A stretch of 42,430 bases of DNA from UMGS1312 sp964631595. Lineage in GTDB: Bacteria > Bacillota > Clostridia > Oscillospirales > CAG-272. The stretch is from positions 1 through 42,430 of the forward strand of contig CAZVXL010000014.1 of assembly GCA_964631595.1 (NCBI GenBank), in the 5' to 3' direction. A program made the translations under genes and the position numbers. How positions within the stretch are numbered: the stretch's first letter is position 1; every line of letters starts with the position of its first letter. Positions 1 to 8,577 of the stretch are shown piece by piece. The notes below the pieces were generated by a model, which saw only the letters and a list, made by a program, of their open reading frames with translations, made no database searches and was not told where the DNA came from.

Positions 1-2739
1 GTCATAGCCTATCGCCTCGCCCGTGGACTTCATCTCGGGTGAGAGGTAGACATCCATGCCGCGAAGCTTGGAGAACGAGAATGCGGGCGCCTTTACATAC
101 CATCTGCCTCTCGTATGCTCGGGAGTGAGCATGGGATAGCCCTGCTCCTTCAGGCTGTGTCCGAGGATCGCCAAGGTCGCGATATCGGCAATGGGATATC
201 CCGTAGCCTTGGAGAGGAACGGAACGGTTCTCGACGAGCGGGGATTTACCTCGATGACGTAGACCTTTTCCTCTTTATCGACGATAAACTGGATATTGAA
301 CAGACCGACGATGCCGATACCGAGTCCGAGTCTCTTAGTGTAGTCAAGTATGGTGTTCTTTGCGTTATCGGAAACGCTGAAGGTGGGGTACACGCTTATC
401 GAATCGCCCGAGTGTATTCCGGTGCGCTCGACATGCTCCATTATTCCGGGGACGAACACGTCCGTGCCGTCGCATACCGCATCGACCTCAAGCTCACGTC
501 CGACGATGTATTTATCAACGAGCACGGGCTTATCCGCATCTATTTCAACTGCGGTATTGAGGTACACTCTGAGCGCCGCCTCATCGCTTACGATCTGCAT
601 CGCACGTCCGCCGAGAACATAGCTGGGGCGCACGAGCACGGGATATCCGATATCCTCGGCTGCCTTTACGCCGTCCTCGATATTGGTCACGGCGTGTCCC
701 TTGGGCTGAGGAATACCGAGCTCGTTCATCACCTTTTCAAAGGAGTCTCTGTTCTCCGCGCGGTCGATCGCGACGGTGTCGGTGCCGATGAGCTTTACTC
801 CCCTGTTTGTCAGCGGGTCGGCAAGATTTATCGCGGTCTGTCCGCCGAGAGAGGCGATAACTCCGTCCGGCTTCTCAAGCTCGATTATATTCATTACGTC
901 CTCTACGGTCAGAGGCTCGAAGTAGAGCTTGTCGCTTGTCGTATAGTCGGTGGAGACAGTCTCCGGATTGTTGTTGATTATGATAGCCTCGTATCCCGCT
1001 TCCTTGATCGTTTGAACGGCGTGAACGGTGGAATAGTCGAACTCCACGCCCTGACCTATTCTTATGGGGCCGGAGCCGAGAACGATGATCTTCTTTCTGT
1101 CGGAGGGAACGGACTCGTTTTCCTCCTCGTAGGTGGAATAGAAGTACGGAACAAGGTTGCCGAATTCCGCGGCGCAGGTGTCGATGTACTTGTACACCGG
1201 GAAGATGCCTTCCCTCTTACGAATGGCGTAGACCTCATCCTCGCTCATATTCCAGAGGCGGGATATGTACTTATCCCCGAAGCCCATTCGCTTCGCCTTA
1301 TAGAGCACGTCAACATCCCCGACATTTTCCGAGATCTCCGGCTCAAGGTCGGTTATGTTCTTTATCTTACGGAGGAAGAGCGTATCTATCTGTGTCAGTG
1401 CAGCAACGGTCTCCGGCATAACGCCCATTCTGAACAGTCTCGCTATCGCGAATATTCTGTCGTCCGTGCCGATCTGCACATATTTGAGAAGCTCATTCTC
1501 CGTGTACTTATCGAACTTGGGCATATAGAGGTGGCACACGCCTATTTCAAGTGAACGTACCGCCTTGAGGAAGCTCTCCTCAAGAGTTCTGCCGATGCTC
1601 ATCGTCTCGCCCGTCGCCTTCATCTGCGTGCTGAGCGCATTCGATGCGGTGGCGAACTTATCGAACGGGAAGCGCGCCATCTTTGTCACCACGTAGTCTA
1701 TCGACGGCTCAAAGGACGCGGGTGTATTCGAAAGACGTATCTCGTCAAGCGTAAGTCCGACGGCGATCTTCGCGGTAACTCTTGCGATGGGATAGCCGCT
1801 CGCCTTAGATGCAAGAGCCGAGGAGCGCGATACTCTCGGGTTTACCTCTATTACGTAGTAATCGAAGGATTCGGGATCAAGTGCGAACTGCACGTTGCAT
1901 CCGCCCTCGATCTTCAGGGCGCGTATGATCTTGAGAGCGGCTCCTCTGAGCATACCGTACTCGCGTGAGGTGAGCGTCTGGCAGGGTGCCACAACGATCG
2001 AATCTCCCGTATGGATACCGACGGGATCGACGTTCTCCATTGAGCATATGGTTATGGCGGTGTCGTTTGAATCGCGCATTACCTCAAACTCGATCTCCTT
2101 GTAGCCCTTTATGCTCTTTTCGATGAGCACCTGACCTACGGGAGAGAGCTTGAGCGCGTTCTTCATGATATCGCACAGCTCGTCGCGGTCGTTTGCAAAG
2201 CCGCCGCCCGTTCCGCCGAGGGTGAACGCGGGGCGAAGAACCACGGGATATCCGATCTCCTCAGCCGCGGCGATTGCCTCGTCCATATTGTGAGTGATCT
2301 CGGAGGCTATAACCGGCTCTCCGATCTTGAGGCAGAGCTCCTTGAAAAGCTCTCTGTCCTCGGCAGTCTCGATAGATGCGCTCGTAGTACCGAGCAGCTT
2401 TGTCCTGCACTCTCTGAGTATTCCTTTTTTCTCAAGCTGCATCGCAAGATTGAGTCCCGTCTGTCCGCCGAGTCCGGGGACGATGGCATCCGGTCTCTCA
2501 TAGCGCAGTATTCTCGCCACATACTCAAGAGTAAGCGGCTCCATATACACCTTATCCGCGATAGTCGTGTCCGTCATGATCGTCGCGGGATTGGAGTTTA
2601 CGAGAATGACCTCGTATCCCTCCTCCTTCAGGGCAAGGCACGCCTGTGTTCCCGCATAGTCAAACTCGGCAGCCTGTCCGATAACTATGGGGCCGGAGCC
2701 GATTACCATTACCTTCTTTATATCTGTTCTCTTAGGCAT
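1..2739 (-). CDS. carB: Carbamoyl-phosphate synthase large subunit, 3' end cut by window edge
   Basis: Makes carbamoyl phosphate from bicarbonate, ammonia and two ATP in the cytoplasm, for pyrimidine and arginine synthesis. The protein begins MPKRTDIKKVMVIGSGP and continues through AEFDYAGTQACLALKEEGYE and VNSNPATIMTD, the classic CarB N-terminus. The last visible residues, including KLRGMDVYLSPEMKSTGEA, match the end of the second ATP-grasp half. The 913 visible codons compare with about 1,070 in the family, so the C-terminal allosteric (MGS-like) domain lies outside the window. The ATG at 2739 follows a GGGAGAG ribosome site and lies 18 bases after the carA stop, so it is the third gene of pyrC-carA-carB. 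The frame is open to base 1. Its partner CarA lacks the glutaminase cysteine, so CarB may be fed by free ammonia (inference). Confidence 0.97.
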   Translation of the reverse strand, partial: MPKRTDIKKVMVIGSGPIVIGQAAEFDYAGTQACLALKEEGYEVILVNSNPATIMTDTTIADKVYMEPLTLEYVARILRYERPDAIVPGLGGQTGLNLAMQLEKKGILRECRTKLLGTTSASIETAEDRELFKELCLKIGEPVIASEITHNMDEAIAAAEEIGYPVVLRPAFTLGGTGGGFANDRDELCDIMKNALKLSPVGQVLIEKSIKGYKEIEFEVMRDSNDTAITICSMENVDPVGIHTGDSIVVAPCQTLTSREYGMLRGAALKIIRALKIEGGCNVQFALDPESFDYYVIEVNPRVSRSSALASKASGYPIARVTAKIAVGLTLDEIRLSNTPASFEPSIDYVVTKMARFPFDKFATASNALSTQMKATGETMSIGRTLEESFLKAVRSLEIGVCHLYMPKFDKYTENELLKYVQIGTDDRIFAIARLFRMGVMPETVAALTQIDTLFLRKIKNITDLEPEISENVGDVDVLYKAKRMGFGDKYISRLWNMSEDEVYAIRKREGIFPVYKYIDTCAAEFGNLVPYFYSTYEEENESVPSDRKKIIVLGSGPIRIGQGVEFDYSTVHAVQTIKEAGYEAIIINNNPETVSTDYTTSDKLYFEPLTVEDVMNIIELEKPDGVIASLGGQTAINLADPLTNRGVKLIGTDTVAIDRAENRDSFEKVMNELGIPQPKGHAVTNIEDGVKAAEDIGYPVLVRPSYVLGGRAMQIVSDEAALRVYLNTAVEIDADKPVLVDKYIVGRELEVDAVCDGTDVFVPGIMEHVERTGIHSGDSISVYPTFSVSDNAKNTILDYTKRLGLGIGIVGLFNIQFIVDKEEKVYVIEVNPRSSRTVPFLSKATGYPIADIATLAILGHSLKEQGYPMLTPEHTRGRWYVKAPAFSFSKLRGMDVYLSPEMKSTGEAIGYD

Positions 2740-2757
2740 TGCTTCTCTCCCTTTCCT

Positions 2758-3837
2758 TTACATACTCATATAGGAGACGAGCCTGTCAAAGAAGCAGACC
2801 TCTCCGTCAACCGATTCCACCTCGGGATGATACTGTGTGCTGAACATCCTGTTCTCAACCGACTCAATGCCCTCGACAGTTCCGTCAAGAACATTTACGT
2901 GAGTCACCTTGAGTCCCGTTCCGCGGAGCGATTCCTCGCTGACCGCAAATCCGTGATTCTGACCGACGACCTCGATCTTACCCGTCGCGATATTTCTTAC
3001 CGGATGATTTGAGCCTCTGTGTCCGAACTTCATCGCATATATCTCGGCGCCGCAGGCAAGTGCTATTATCTGGTGTCCGAGTCCCTCACCGCAGATCGGA
3101 TACTTTCCGCACAGGGTGCGCGTCAGCTCGATCACGCTGGGTACGTCCTCGGGGTTTCCGGGACCGTCGGAGAGGAATATTCCGTCGGGCTTCATCGCAA
3201 TGATGTCCTCCGCCGAGGTATTCCACGGTACGACAGTCACGTTACAGCCGATCTTATTGAGAGTACGCACGATGCTGAGTCTTGTGCCGAAATCCACGAT
3301 GACCACATTGAAGCGGTGCTTTGCGGTGCGTGAGTACCATTTCTTCTTGGTGGATACTCTCGCCACGGAATCCTTCGGCAGAGGAGTGTTCTTTATCTGT
3401 GCGACAGCCTCGTCCGTCGGCTTATCGGCATTGCATATAAGTCCCATGGGGCAGCCGCCGTCGCGTATCACCTTGGTGAGCTTACGCGTGTCAATGCCCT
3501 CGATTCCGGGAACACCGTATTCCTCCATCGTCTCGGACAGGGTTTGCGTACAGCGGAAATTGCTCGGAATATCGTTGTACTCTCTCACGACAAGTCCGCC
3601 GAGTGAGGTCGCCTTCGACTCGAAGTCCTCGTCCGCGATACCGTAATTTCCGATCAGGGGGTATGTCATGACAACTATCTGATCGGTATAGGAAAGATCG
3701 CTCACGACCTCCTGATATCCCACCATTGACGTGTTGAATACCACCTCGCACACCTTCTCGGTATCGGCGCCGAAGCCGTAGCCGTAGAATTCCTGCCCGT
3801 CCGCAAGGACTAATTTTTTATTGAATTTTCTATCCAT
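2758..3837 (-). CDS. carA: Carbamoyl-phosphate synthase small subunit with catalytic Cys replaced by Gly
   Basis: CarA normally hydrolyses glutamine and channels ammonia to CarB. The 359-residue protein has the N-terminal CarA domain (EVVFNTSMVGYQE, YPLIGNYGI, GIDTRKLT) and a C-terminal class I glutaminase domain (SDGPGNPEDVP, KFGHRGSNHPV, QNHGFAV, QYHPE). At the nucleophile elbow, where the family has GICLGHQ, this protein reads GEGLGHQ: position 252 is Gly (codon GGA at 3082-3084). The nearest Cys is residue 249, three positions early. His337 and Glu339 of the triad are kept, but the usual ASPGP after HPE is lost. Known from E. coli: replacing this Cys abolishes glutaminase activity while ammonia-dependent synthesis persists. 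The ATG at 3837 has an AAAGGAAAA site and overlaps the end of pyrC by 28 bases. An ammonia-dependent synthase is an inference. Confidence 0.96.
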   Translation of the reverse strand: MDRKFNKKLVLADGQEFYGYGFGADTEKVCEVVFNTSMVGYQEVVSDLSYTDQIVVMTYPLIGNYGIADEDFESKATSLGGLVVREYNDIPSNFRCTQTLSETMEEYGVPGIEGIDTRKLTKVIRDGGCPMGLICNADKPTDEAVAQIKNTPLPKDSVARVSTKKKWYSRTAKHRFNVVIVDFGTRLSIVRTLNKIGCNVTVVPWNTSAEDIIAMKPDGIFLSDGPGNPEDVPSVIELTRTLCGKYPICGEGLGHQIIALACGAEIYAMKFGHRGSNHPVRNIATGKIEVVGQNHGFAVSEESLRGTGLKVTHVNVLDGTVEGIESVENRMFSTQYHPEVESVDGEVCFFDRLVSYMSM

Positions 3838-5090
3838 ATCACTTTTCCTTTCTTTACGGTCATTTCGCATTTTCCCGAAACCTTCATTCCCTCAAACGGG
3901 GTGCTTCTCCCCTTTGAAACGAAGCATTCCGGCAAGATCTCATATTCTCTGTCAAGATCGTACACACAGAGGCTCGCCTCTCCGCCGTCTCTCAAAATGC
4001 CCTCGCCTGTGCCGAAGCGTCTCGCAGGGGCGGATGCCATCAGTGAAACAAGCTTCCCGAGCGGAATTATGCCTGTTTTCACAAGCGACGTATACAGCAC
4101 CGGAAACGCGGTCTCAAGTCCGACCACTCCCATAAGGCTGTCGCGAAGTCCTCCGCTCTTTTCCTCAGCCGAATGGGGCGCATGGTCTGTCGCTATCATA
4201 TCTATCGTGCCGTCAAGAAGCCCCTCTATCAGCGCTTCCCTGTCCTCACTGCCTCTTATCGGCGGATTCATCTTAAAGGCTCCGCTCTCCCGAAGCATCG
4301 AATCATCAAAGACAAGGTAGTGCGGTGCGGTCTCCGCGGTGATATGAACGCCGCTCGCCTTCGCACGCCTTATAAGCTCAACGCTTTCCTTTGCCGAAAC
4401 ATGGCACACATGATACTCACAGCCCGTCATTGCCGCAAGCCGTATATCTCTTTCGATCGGGCGCCACTCCGATTCCGAGCATATTCCTCTATGCCCGTGG
4501 AGTCGCGCGTATTCTCCGTCGTGTATGTATCCGCCGTGCAGAAGCGAATTATCCTCGCAGTGCGCCGCGACTATCTTTCCGAGCGCCGCCGCGCGCCGCA
4601 TCGCCTCAAGCATCACGCTCTCGTCCTGAACTCCGCTGCCGTCATCGGAAAACGCGACAGCCGACGTCATCTCCTCAAGAGGTGCGACGCGCTCTCCGCG
4701 CCGTCCCTCCGTTATGCATCCGTAGCAAAGCACATCCGCCGCGGCATCGCGTGCGATCAGCTCCGTCATATTTCGGAGCCGCATTTCCGAGTCGGGAGGC
4801 GGATCCACATTCGGCATCGCAAGCACCGAGGTGTAGCCGCCGGCGGCAGCTGCAAGGCTTCCCGTCTTCACCGTCTCTTTATAAGAATATCCCGGCTCTC
4901 TGAGATGAACGTGAACATCTGTAAAGCCGGGAAAAACATATTTATTTGTTATATCAAGCACTTCTGCTCCGTCAAGAGACAACAACTCGGTTGAGGGAGA
5001 AAGAAACACCTGCCCGTCGGAGATGAGCACCGTCGATGCGACAAATTCACCTTGAAGAAACACCTGACCGCCCTTGAGCAAAAGCTTCAT
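3810..5090 (-). CDS. pyrC: Dihydroorotase
   Basis: Cyclises N-carbamoyl-aspartate to dihydroorotate, the third step of pyrimidine synthesis, in the cytoplasm. The 426-residue protein is a complete class I dihydroorotase of the amidohydrolase superfamily. Visible motifs are DVHVHLREPG (metal ligands His60 and His62), FSDDGSGVQD near residue 150, His177 in AAHCED, His230 in HVCHVSA and the ATDHAPH signature with catalytic Asp302. It is the first gene of the pyrC-carA-carB operon and lies 73 bases downstream of a consensus promoter. The leader between promoter and start holds a 12-base perfect palindrome (5126-5137). I see no PyrR-type binding loop. A ribosome site (AGGAAAGGAAC) lies somewhat far upstream of the ATG, with GGTGG closer. 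Confidence 0.96.
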   Translation of the reverse strand: MKLLLKGGQVFLQGEFVASTVLISDGQVFLSPSTELLSLDGAEVLDITNKYVFPGFTDVHVHLREPGYSYKETVKTGSLAAAAGGYTSVLAMPNVDPPPDSEMRLRNMTELIARDAAADVLCYGCITEGRRGERVAPLEEMTSAVAFSDDGSGVQDESVMLEAMRRAAALGKIVAAHCEDNSLLHGGYIHDGEYARLHGHRGICSESEWRPIERDIRLAAMTGCEYHVCHVSAKESVELIRRAKASGVHITAETAPHYLVFDDSMLRESGAFKMNPPIRGSEDREALIEGLLDGTIDMIATDHAPHSAEEKSGGLRDSLMGVVGLETAFPVLYTSLVKTGIIPLGKLVSLMASAPARRFGTGEGILRDGGEASLCVYDLDREYEILPECFVSKGRSTPFEGMKVSGKCEMTVKKGKVIWIENSIKN

Positions 5091-5125
5091 TCCACCGACC
5101 GTTCCTTTCCTGCGTATTTATCCCA

Positions 5126-5137
5126 TCGGAATTCCGA
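5126..5137. repeat. 12-base perfect palindrome in the pyrC leader
   Basis: TCGGAATTCCGA reads the same on both strands and lies in the untranslated leader between the pyrC promoter and start codon. It could be a small regulator site or chance; it has no terminator-like T-tract. Confidence 0.4.
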
Positions 5138-5169
5138 CGGCAAAAACCTATTCCTATTTACCGCTGAAT

Positions 5170-5198
5170 ATTTTACCATATTTCTCTCTGCGTGTCAA
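5170..5198 (-). promoter_or_regulatory. Promoter of the pyrC-carA-carB operon
   Basis: On the minus strand TTGACA (5193-5198) is followed by a 17-base spacer and TAAAAT (5170-5175). This is a near-consensus vegetative sigma factor promoter, about 80 bases upstream of pyrC. Confidence 0.85.
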
Positions 5199-5297
5199 GT
5201 CACGGCTATGTATAAATCCTCGCCCCAACAGAAATAATAATTGTGAATTTTTCCACATTTTCCGCGCCGCAAATCGGCAGAACACGACAGCCGGAGC

Positions 5298-5306
5298 TGA
5301 TATAAT
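5298..5306 (+). promoter_or_regulatory. Extended -10 promoter of the glycogen operon
   Basis: TGATATAAT is a perfect extended -10 element (TGnTATAAT) 33 bases upstream of glgB. No good -35 hexamer is visible at 16-18 bases (CAGAAC at 17), which suggests dependence on the extended -10 or on an activator. Confidence 0.7.
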
Positions 5307-5339
5307 AACTACATCTCAACACGAAGGGGCGATAATGAA

Positions 5340-7394
5340 ATGAACACTGCGGAAAACAAAGACGCTTCGTCTCTTGCTCAATATCTTTTTCATCAAGGCA
5401 CGAACTTCAAGGCGCAGGAATATCTCGGAGTACACAGGACGGGCGAGGGCTTCTACCGCTTCAGAGTTTGGGCACCGATGGCGGACTGCGTTTACGTATG
5501 CGGGGATTTCACCTCATGGGACACGGGAGCGCAGATGAAGCGTGAGAGCGACGGCGGGGTTTGGGAGCTCACTCTGCCGCAGAGCGGCAGTCTTGAGGGG
5601 CTTCCCTACAAATACCGCATAGTCGGGGGAGGCAAAGCACAGCTGAAAAGCGACCCATATGCGCTCTCTTTCGAAAAGCCGCCGAAAACAGCCTCCGTCA
5701 TATGCACCGATATCTCCTACAAATGGACGGATTCTCTGTATATCGCGCGGAGGAGAGGCAGTATCGGGCGCTCACGTCCGATGAATATTTACGAGCTTCA
5801 CGCAGGCTCGTGGGCAAGGCACGGCGTTTCCTCACCGCAGTCGGAGGATTCTCCCTGCGGAGAGGCGGGAGATTATCTCTCATGGAGGGAGCTTGCCGAC
5901 AGGCTGTCGGTCTATGTCGCGGAAATGGGCTTTACTCACATAGAGCTCCTGCCGATAACGGAGCACCCCTACGATCCCTCATGGGGCTATCAGGTGACGG
6001 GGTATTTCGCCCCGACCGCGCGGCACGGCTCGCCGCGGGACTTCAAGTATTTCGTTGACCGTATGCACGCCGCGGGGATCGGTGTCCTGCTCGATTTCGT
6101 ACCGGCGCACTTTCCCCGTGACGGGCACGGGCTTTTTGAGTTTGACGGCGGCCCTCTTTACGAATATCAGGGGGCGGACAGAATGGAGCACGCCGGCTGG
6201 GGAACACGCTTCTTCGACGTCGGCAGATGTGAGGTGCAGTCCTTTCTCATCTCCTCCGCCCTGTTCTGGATTGAGGAATACCACATCGACGGGCTGAGGG
6301 TGGACGCTGTATCGTCAATGCTGTATCTGGACTATGACCGCGCGGCGGGCGAATGGATCCCGAACATCTACGGCGGAAGGGAGAATCTTGAGGCGATAGC
6401 GTTTCTCCGCAAGCTGAACACGGCTATCCTGTCACGTCATCCCGATGCAGTCACGGCAGCGGAGGAATCGGGCACATGGCCGATGGTCACCCGTCCGATA
6501 AAGGAGGGTGGGCTCGGGTTCACGCACAAATGGAACATGGGCTTTGCAAACGATATGTACGCCTATCTCTCCTCCGATCCGTATTTCCGCTCTCACATTC
6601 ACGAAAAGCTCACCTTCCCGATGATGTATGCCTTCGATGAGAAATACATCATTCCCGTATCTCACGACGAGGTTGTTCACGGCAAGAGCTCTCTCATCGA
6701 AAAGATGTACGGCTCATACGACGAAAAATTTTCTCTGATGCGGACATATCTTTCATTCATGTACGCAATGCCCGGCGCAAAGCTTCTGTTCATGGGCACG
6801 GAATTTGCACAGTTCAGAGAGTGGGACTGCGAGCACAGCCTCGAATGGTTCATGACGAACTACCCCCGTCACGGAGAAATGCGCGAATTTGTCGGGGTGC
6901 TGTGCCGTTTTTACAAAAGCTCACCTCCCCTTTGGGACAACGATTCGGACTGGGACGGCTTCGAGTGGATCGACACCGAGCGCAGAGAGGATAACATCGT
7001 TTCCTTCATTCGGCGCGACAGGCGCGGCAGAGAGCTGATATGCCTGTTTCATTTTGCTCCCGTCTCCGCCGACTATACGTTCCGTGTAAAAAGGGGCGGC
7101 AGCTACGAGGTGCTCCTGTCCACGGATATGCCCGAGTTCGGCGGCACGGGCAGGATACCGTCCCGACTTGTCACCGCTAAGGGTGACGGCGGAGAAAGCG
7201 AGCTATCTCTCACGCTGCACGGGAACTGTGCGGTGTATCTCGCAAAAGCGGCGCCGTCAAGAAAAAAGCGCTCCCGCACCGCCGATCTGTCGGCCATATG
7301 TGAGGGGGAGAACAAAGCCGATGCAGGGGAAAAGGCAGGCGGACATAACACACAAAGCAAAAAAGAAAAGCACGGGAGGAGAAGCAATGTATAA
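5340..7394 (+). CDS. glgB: 1,4-alpha-glucan branching enzyme
   Basis: Moves alpha-1,4 glucan segments to make alpha-1,6 branches in glycogen. The 684-residue protein has an N-terminal CBM48-like domain (FRVWAPMADCVYVCGDFTSW) and a GH13 catalytic barrel. The nucleophile is Asp322 in DGLRVDAV, the acid/base Glu375 in AAEESG, and the third carboxylate Asp443 in SHDEVVHGKSS. After about residue 637 the family-like fold ends, and a 47-residue Lys/Arg-rich tail follows that is not part of a typical GlgB. The tail also encodes the glgC ribosome site, and the gene overlaps glgC by 8 bases. The start ATG overlaps an upstream two-codon frame (ATG AAA TGA at 5335), so ribosomes may reinitiate. First gene of the glg operon. 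Confidence 0.96.
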   Translation: MNTAENKDASSLAQYLFHQGTNFKAQEYLGVHRTGEGFYRFRVWAPMADCVYVCGDFTSWDTGAQMKRESDGGVWELTLPQSGSLEGLPYKYRIVGGGKAQLKSDPYALSFEKPPKTASVICTDISYKWTDSLYIARRRGSIGRSRPMNIYELHAGSWARHGVSSPQSEDSPCGEAGDYLSWRELADRLSVYVAEMGFTHIELLPITEHPYDPSWGYQVTGYFAPTARHGSPRDFKYFVDRMHAAGIGVLLDFVPAHFPRDGHGLFEFDGGPLYEYQGADRMEHAGWGTRFFDVGRCEVQSFLISSALFWIEEYHIDGLRVDAVSSMLYLDYDRAAGEWIPNIYGGRENLEAIAFLRKLNTAILSRHPDAVTAAEESGTWPMVTRPIKEGGLGFTHKWNMGFANDMYAYLSSDPYFRSHIHEKLTFPMMYAFDEKYIIPVSHDEVVHGKSSLIEKMYGSYDEKFSLMRTYLSFMYAMPGAKLLFMGTEFAQFREWDCEHSLEWFMTNYPRHGEMREFVGVLCRFYKSSPPLWDNDSDWDGFEWIDTERREDNIVSFIRRDRRGRELICLFHFAPVSADYTFRVKRGGSYEVLLSTDMPEFGGTGRIPSRLVTAKGDGGESELSLTLHGNCAVYLAKAAPSRKKRSRTADLSAICEGENKADAGEKAGGHNTQSKKEKHGRRSNV

Positions 7395-8577
7395 GAAAGC
7401 ATCATGCGTGGCGATGCTGCTCGCCGGCGGTCAGGGGAGCAGGCTGTATGCTCTGACCGAGCACACGGCAAAGCCCGCCGTATCCTTCGGCGGCAAGCAC
7501 AGGATAATAGATTTTCCGCTGTCCAACTGCGTGAATTCGGGAATATACACCGTCGGCGTGCTGACTCAGTATCAGCCGCTCGTTCTGAACGAATACATCG
7601 GAAACGGACTGCCGTGGGATCTCGACCGACTGCAAAGCGGTGTGACCGTACTGCCGCCGTACAGGCGAAAAAGAGGCGGCGATTTCTACAACGGCACCGC
7701 CGATGCCATCTACCAGAATCTCAATTTCATCCGTCGCTACGATCCGAGTCACGTGCTGATACTCTCGGGGGATCACATCTATAAGATGGACTACAGCCTT
7801 ATGCTCGAACAGCACATCGACACGGGTGCGGATTGCACTATCGCGGTGCTTGACGTTCCGACCTCTCAGGCAAGCCGCTTCGGGATCGTCTCCATCGACA
7901 AAAATCTGCGAATAACCGAATTTGAGGAAAAGCCCAAGAAACCGAGAAGCACTCTCGCATCAATGGGAATATACGTTTTTTCGACCGCCGTCCTCGAAAA
8001 GTATCTTGAGGCGGACAACGGTGACAAAAGATCCGCCAAGGATTTCGGCAAAAACGTGATCCCCGCCATGCTCGACGGCGGCGCACGTTTGTTTGCATAT
8101 CGCTTCGACGGGTACTGGAAGGATGTCGGAACGGTTGAGAGTCTGTGGGAGGCAAACATGGATCTGCTCGGAAGCTCTCCGGCATTTGACATACACAGCT
8201 CCGACAGACGGATCTATTCGCGCAGTCCCGCACTGCCGCCGCATTTCGTCGGCCCCGATGCCGAGATCGTAAATTCACTGATAACGGAGGGATGTGATAT
8301 CCGAGGCTCGGTCGAAGGCTCGGTGCTCTCCGACGGAGTTAGCGTGGAGGAGGGAGCGAGGGTGAGAAACAGCGTTATCATGAGCGACGTGAGGATATGC
8401 GCCGATGCGACGGTGGATTATGCGATAATAGACAGCCGTGCCGTTATCGGCAGAGGTGCCGCCGTGGGCAGAGCAGACGGCGGAGGAAAGGAGATAACAG
8501 TCATCGGAAGCGGTGAGGTGGTGCCCGACGGCTCGGTCATATACAGCGGAAAAGAAACGGAGGAGGAGAACTTATGA
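7387..8577 (+). CDS. glgC: Glucose-1-phosphate adenylyltransferase, catalytic subunit
   Basis: Makes ADP-glucose from glucose-1-phosphate and ATP, the committed step of bacterial glycogen synthesis. The 396-residue protein has the nucleotidyltransferase loop LAGGQGSRLYALT near the N-terminus, KPAVSFGGKHRIIDFPLSN, the NGTADAIYQN and LSGDHIYKMDY segments, and a C-terminal left-handed beta-helix of hexapeptide-like repeats. The frame is open further upstream inside glgB, but the ATG at 7387 has a GGGAGGAG ribosome site at 7374-7381 and gives the family N-terminus. It overlaps glgD by the four bases ATGA. With GlgD next to it, a GlgC/GlgD hetero-oligomer as in Bacillus is likely (family knowledge). 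Confidence 0.96.
   Translation: MYKKASCVAMLLAGGQGSRLYALTEHTAKPAVSFGGKHRIIDFPLSNCVNSGIYTVGVLTQYQPLVLNEYIGNGLPWDLDRLQSGVTVLPPYRRKRGGDFYNGTADAIYQNLNFIRRYDPSHVLILSGDHIYKMDYSLMLEQHIDTGADCTIAVLDVPTSQASRFGIVSIDKNLRITEFEEKPKKPRSTLASMGIYVFSTAVLEKYLEADNGDKRSAKDFGKNVIPAMLDGGARLFAYRFDGYWKDVGTVESLWEANMDLLGSSPAFDIHSSDRRIYSRSPALPPHFVGPDAEIVNSLITEGCDIRGSVEGSVLSDGVSVEEGARVRNSVIMSDVRICADATVDYAIIDSRAVIGRGAAVGRADGGGKEITVIGSGEVVPDGSVIYSGKETEEENL

Noticed and set aside
115..1554. 479-codon open frame on the plus strand
   Set aside because: It lies antisense to carB, whose frame on the minus strand is clearly the conserved one; the plus-strand product has no recognisable motifs.
3060..3110. Sequencing error or frameshift as the cause of the missing CarA cysteine
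   Set aside because: The frame is intact on both sides, several neighbouring residues also differ from the family, and Cys to GGA needs two base changes.
5090..5163. PyrR binding loop or attenuator in the pyrC leader
   Set aside because: The leader is short, lacks the conserved PyrR loop sequence and has no terminator; only a 12-base palindrome is seen.
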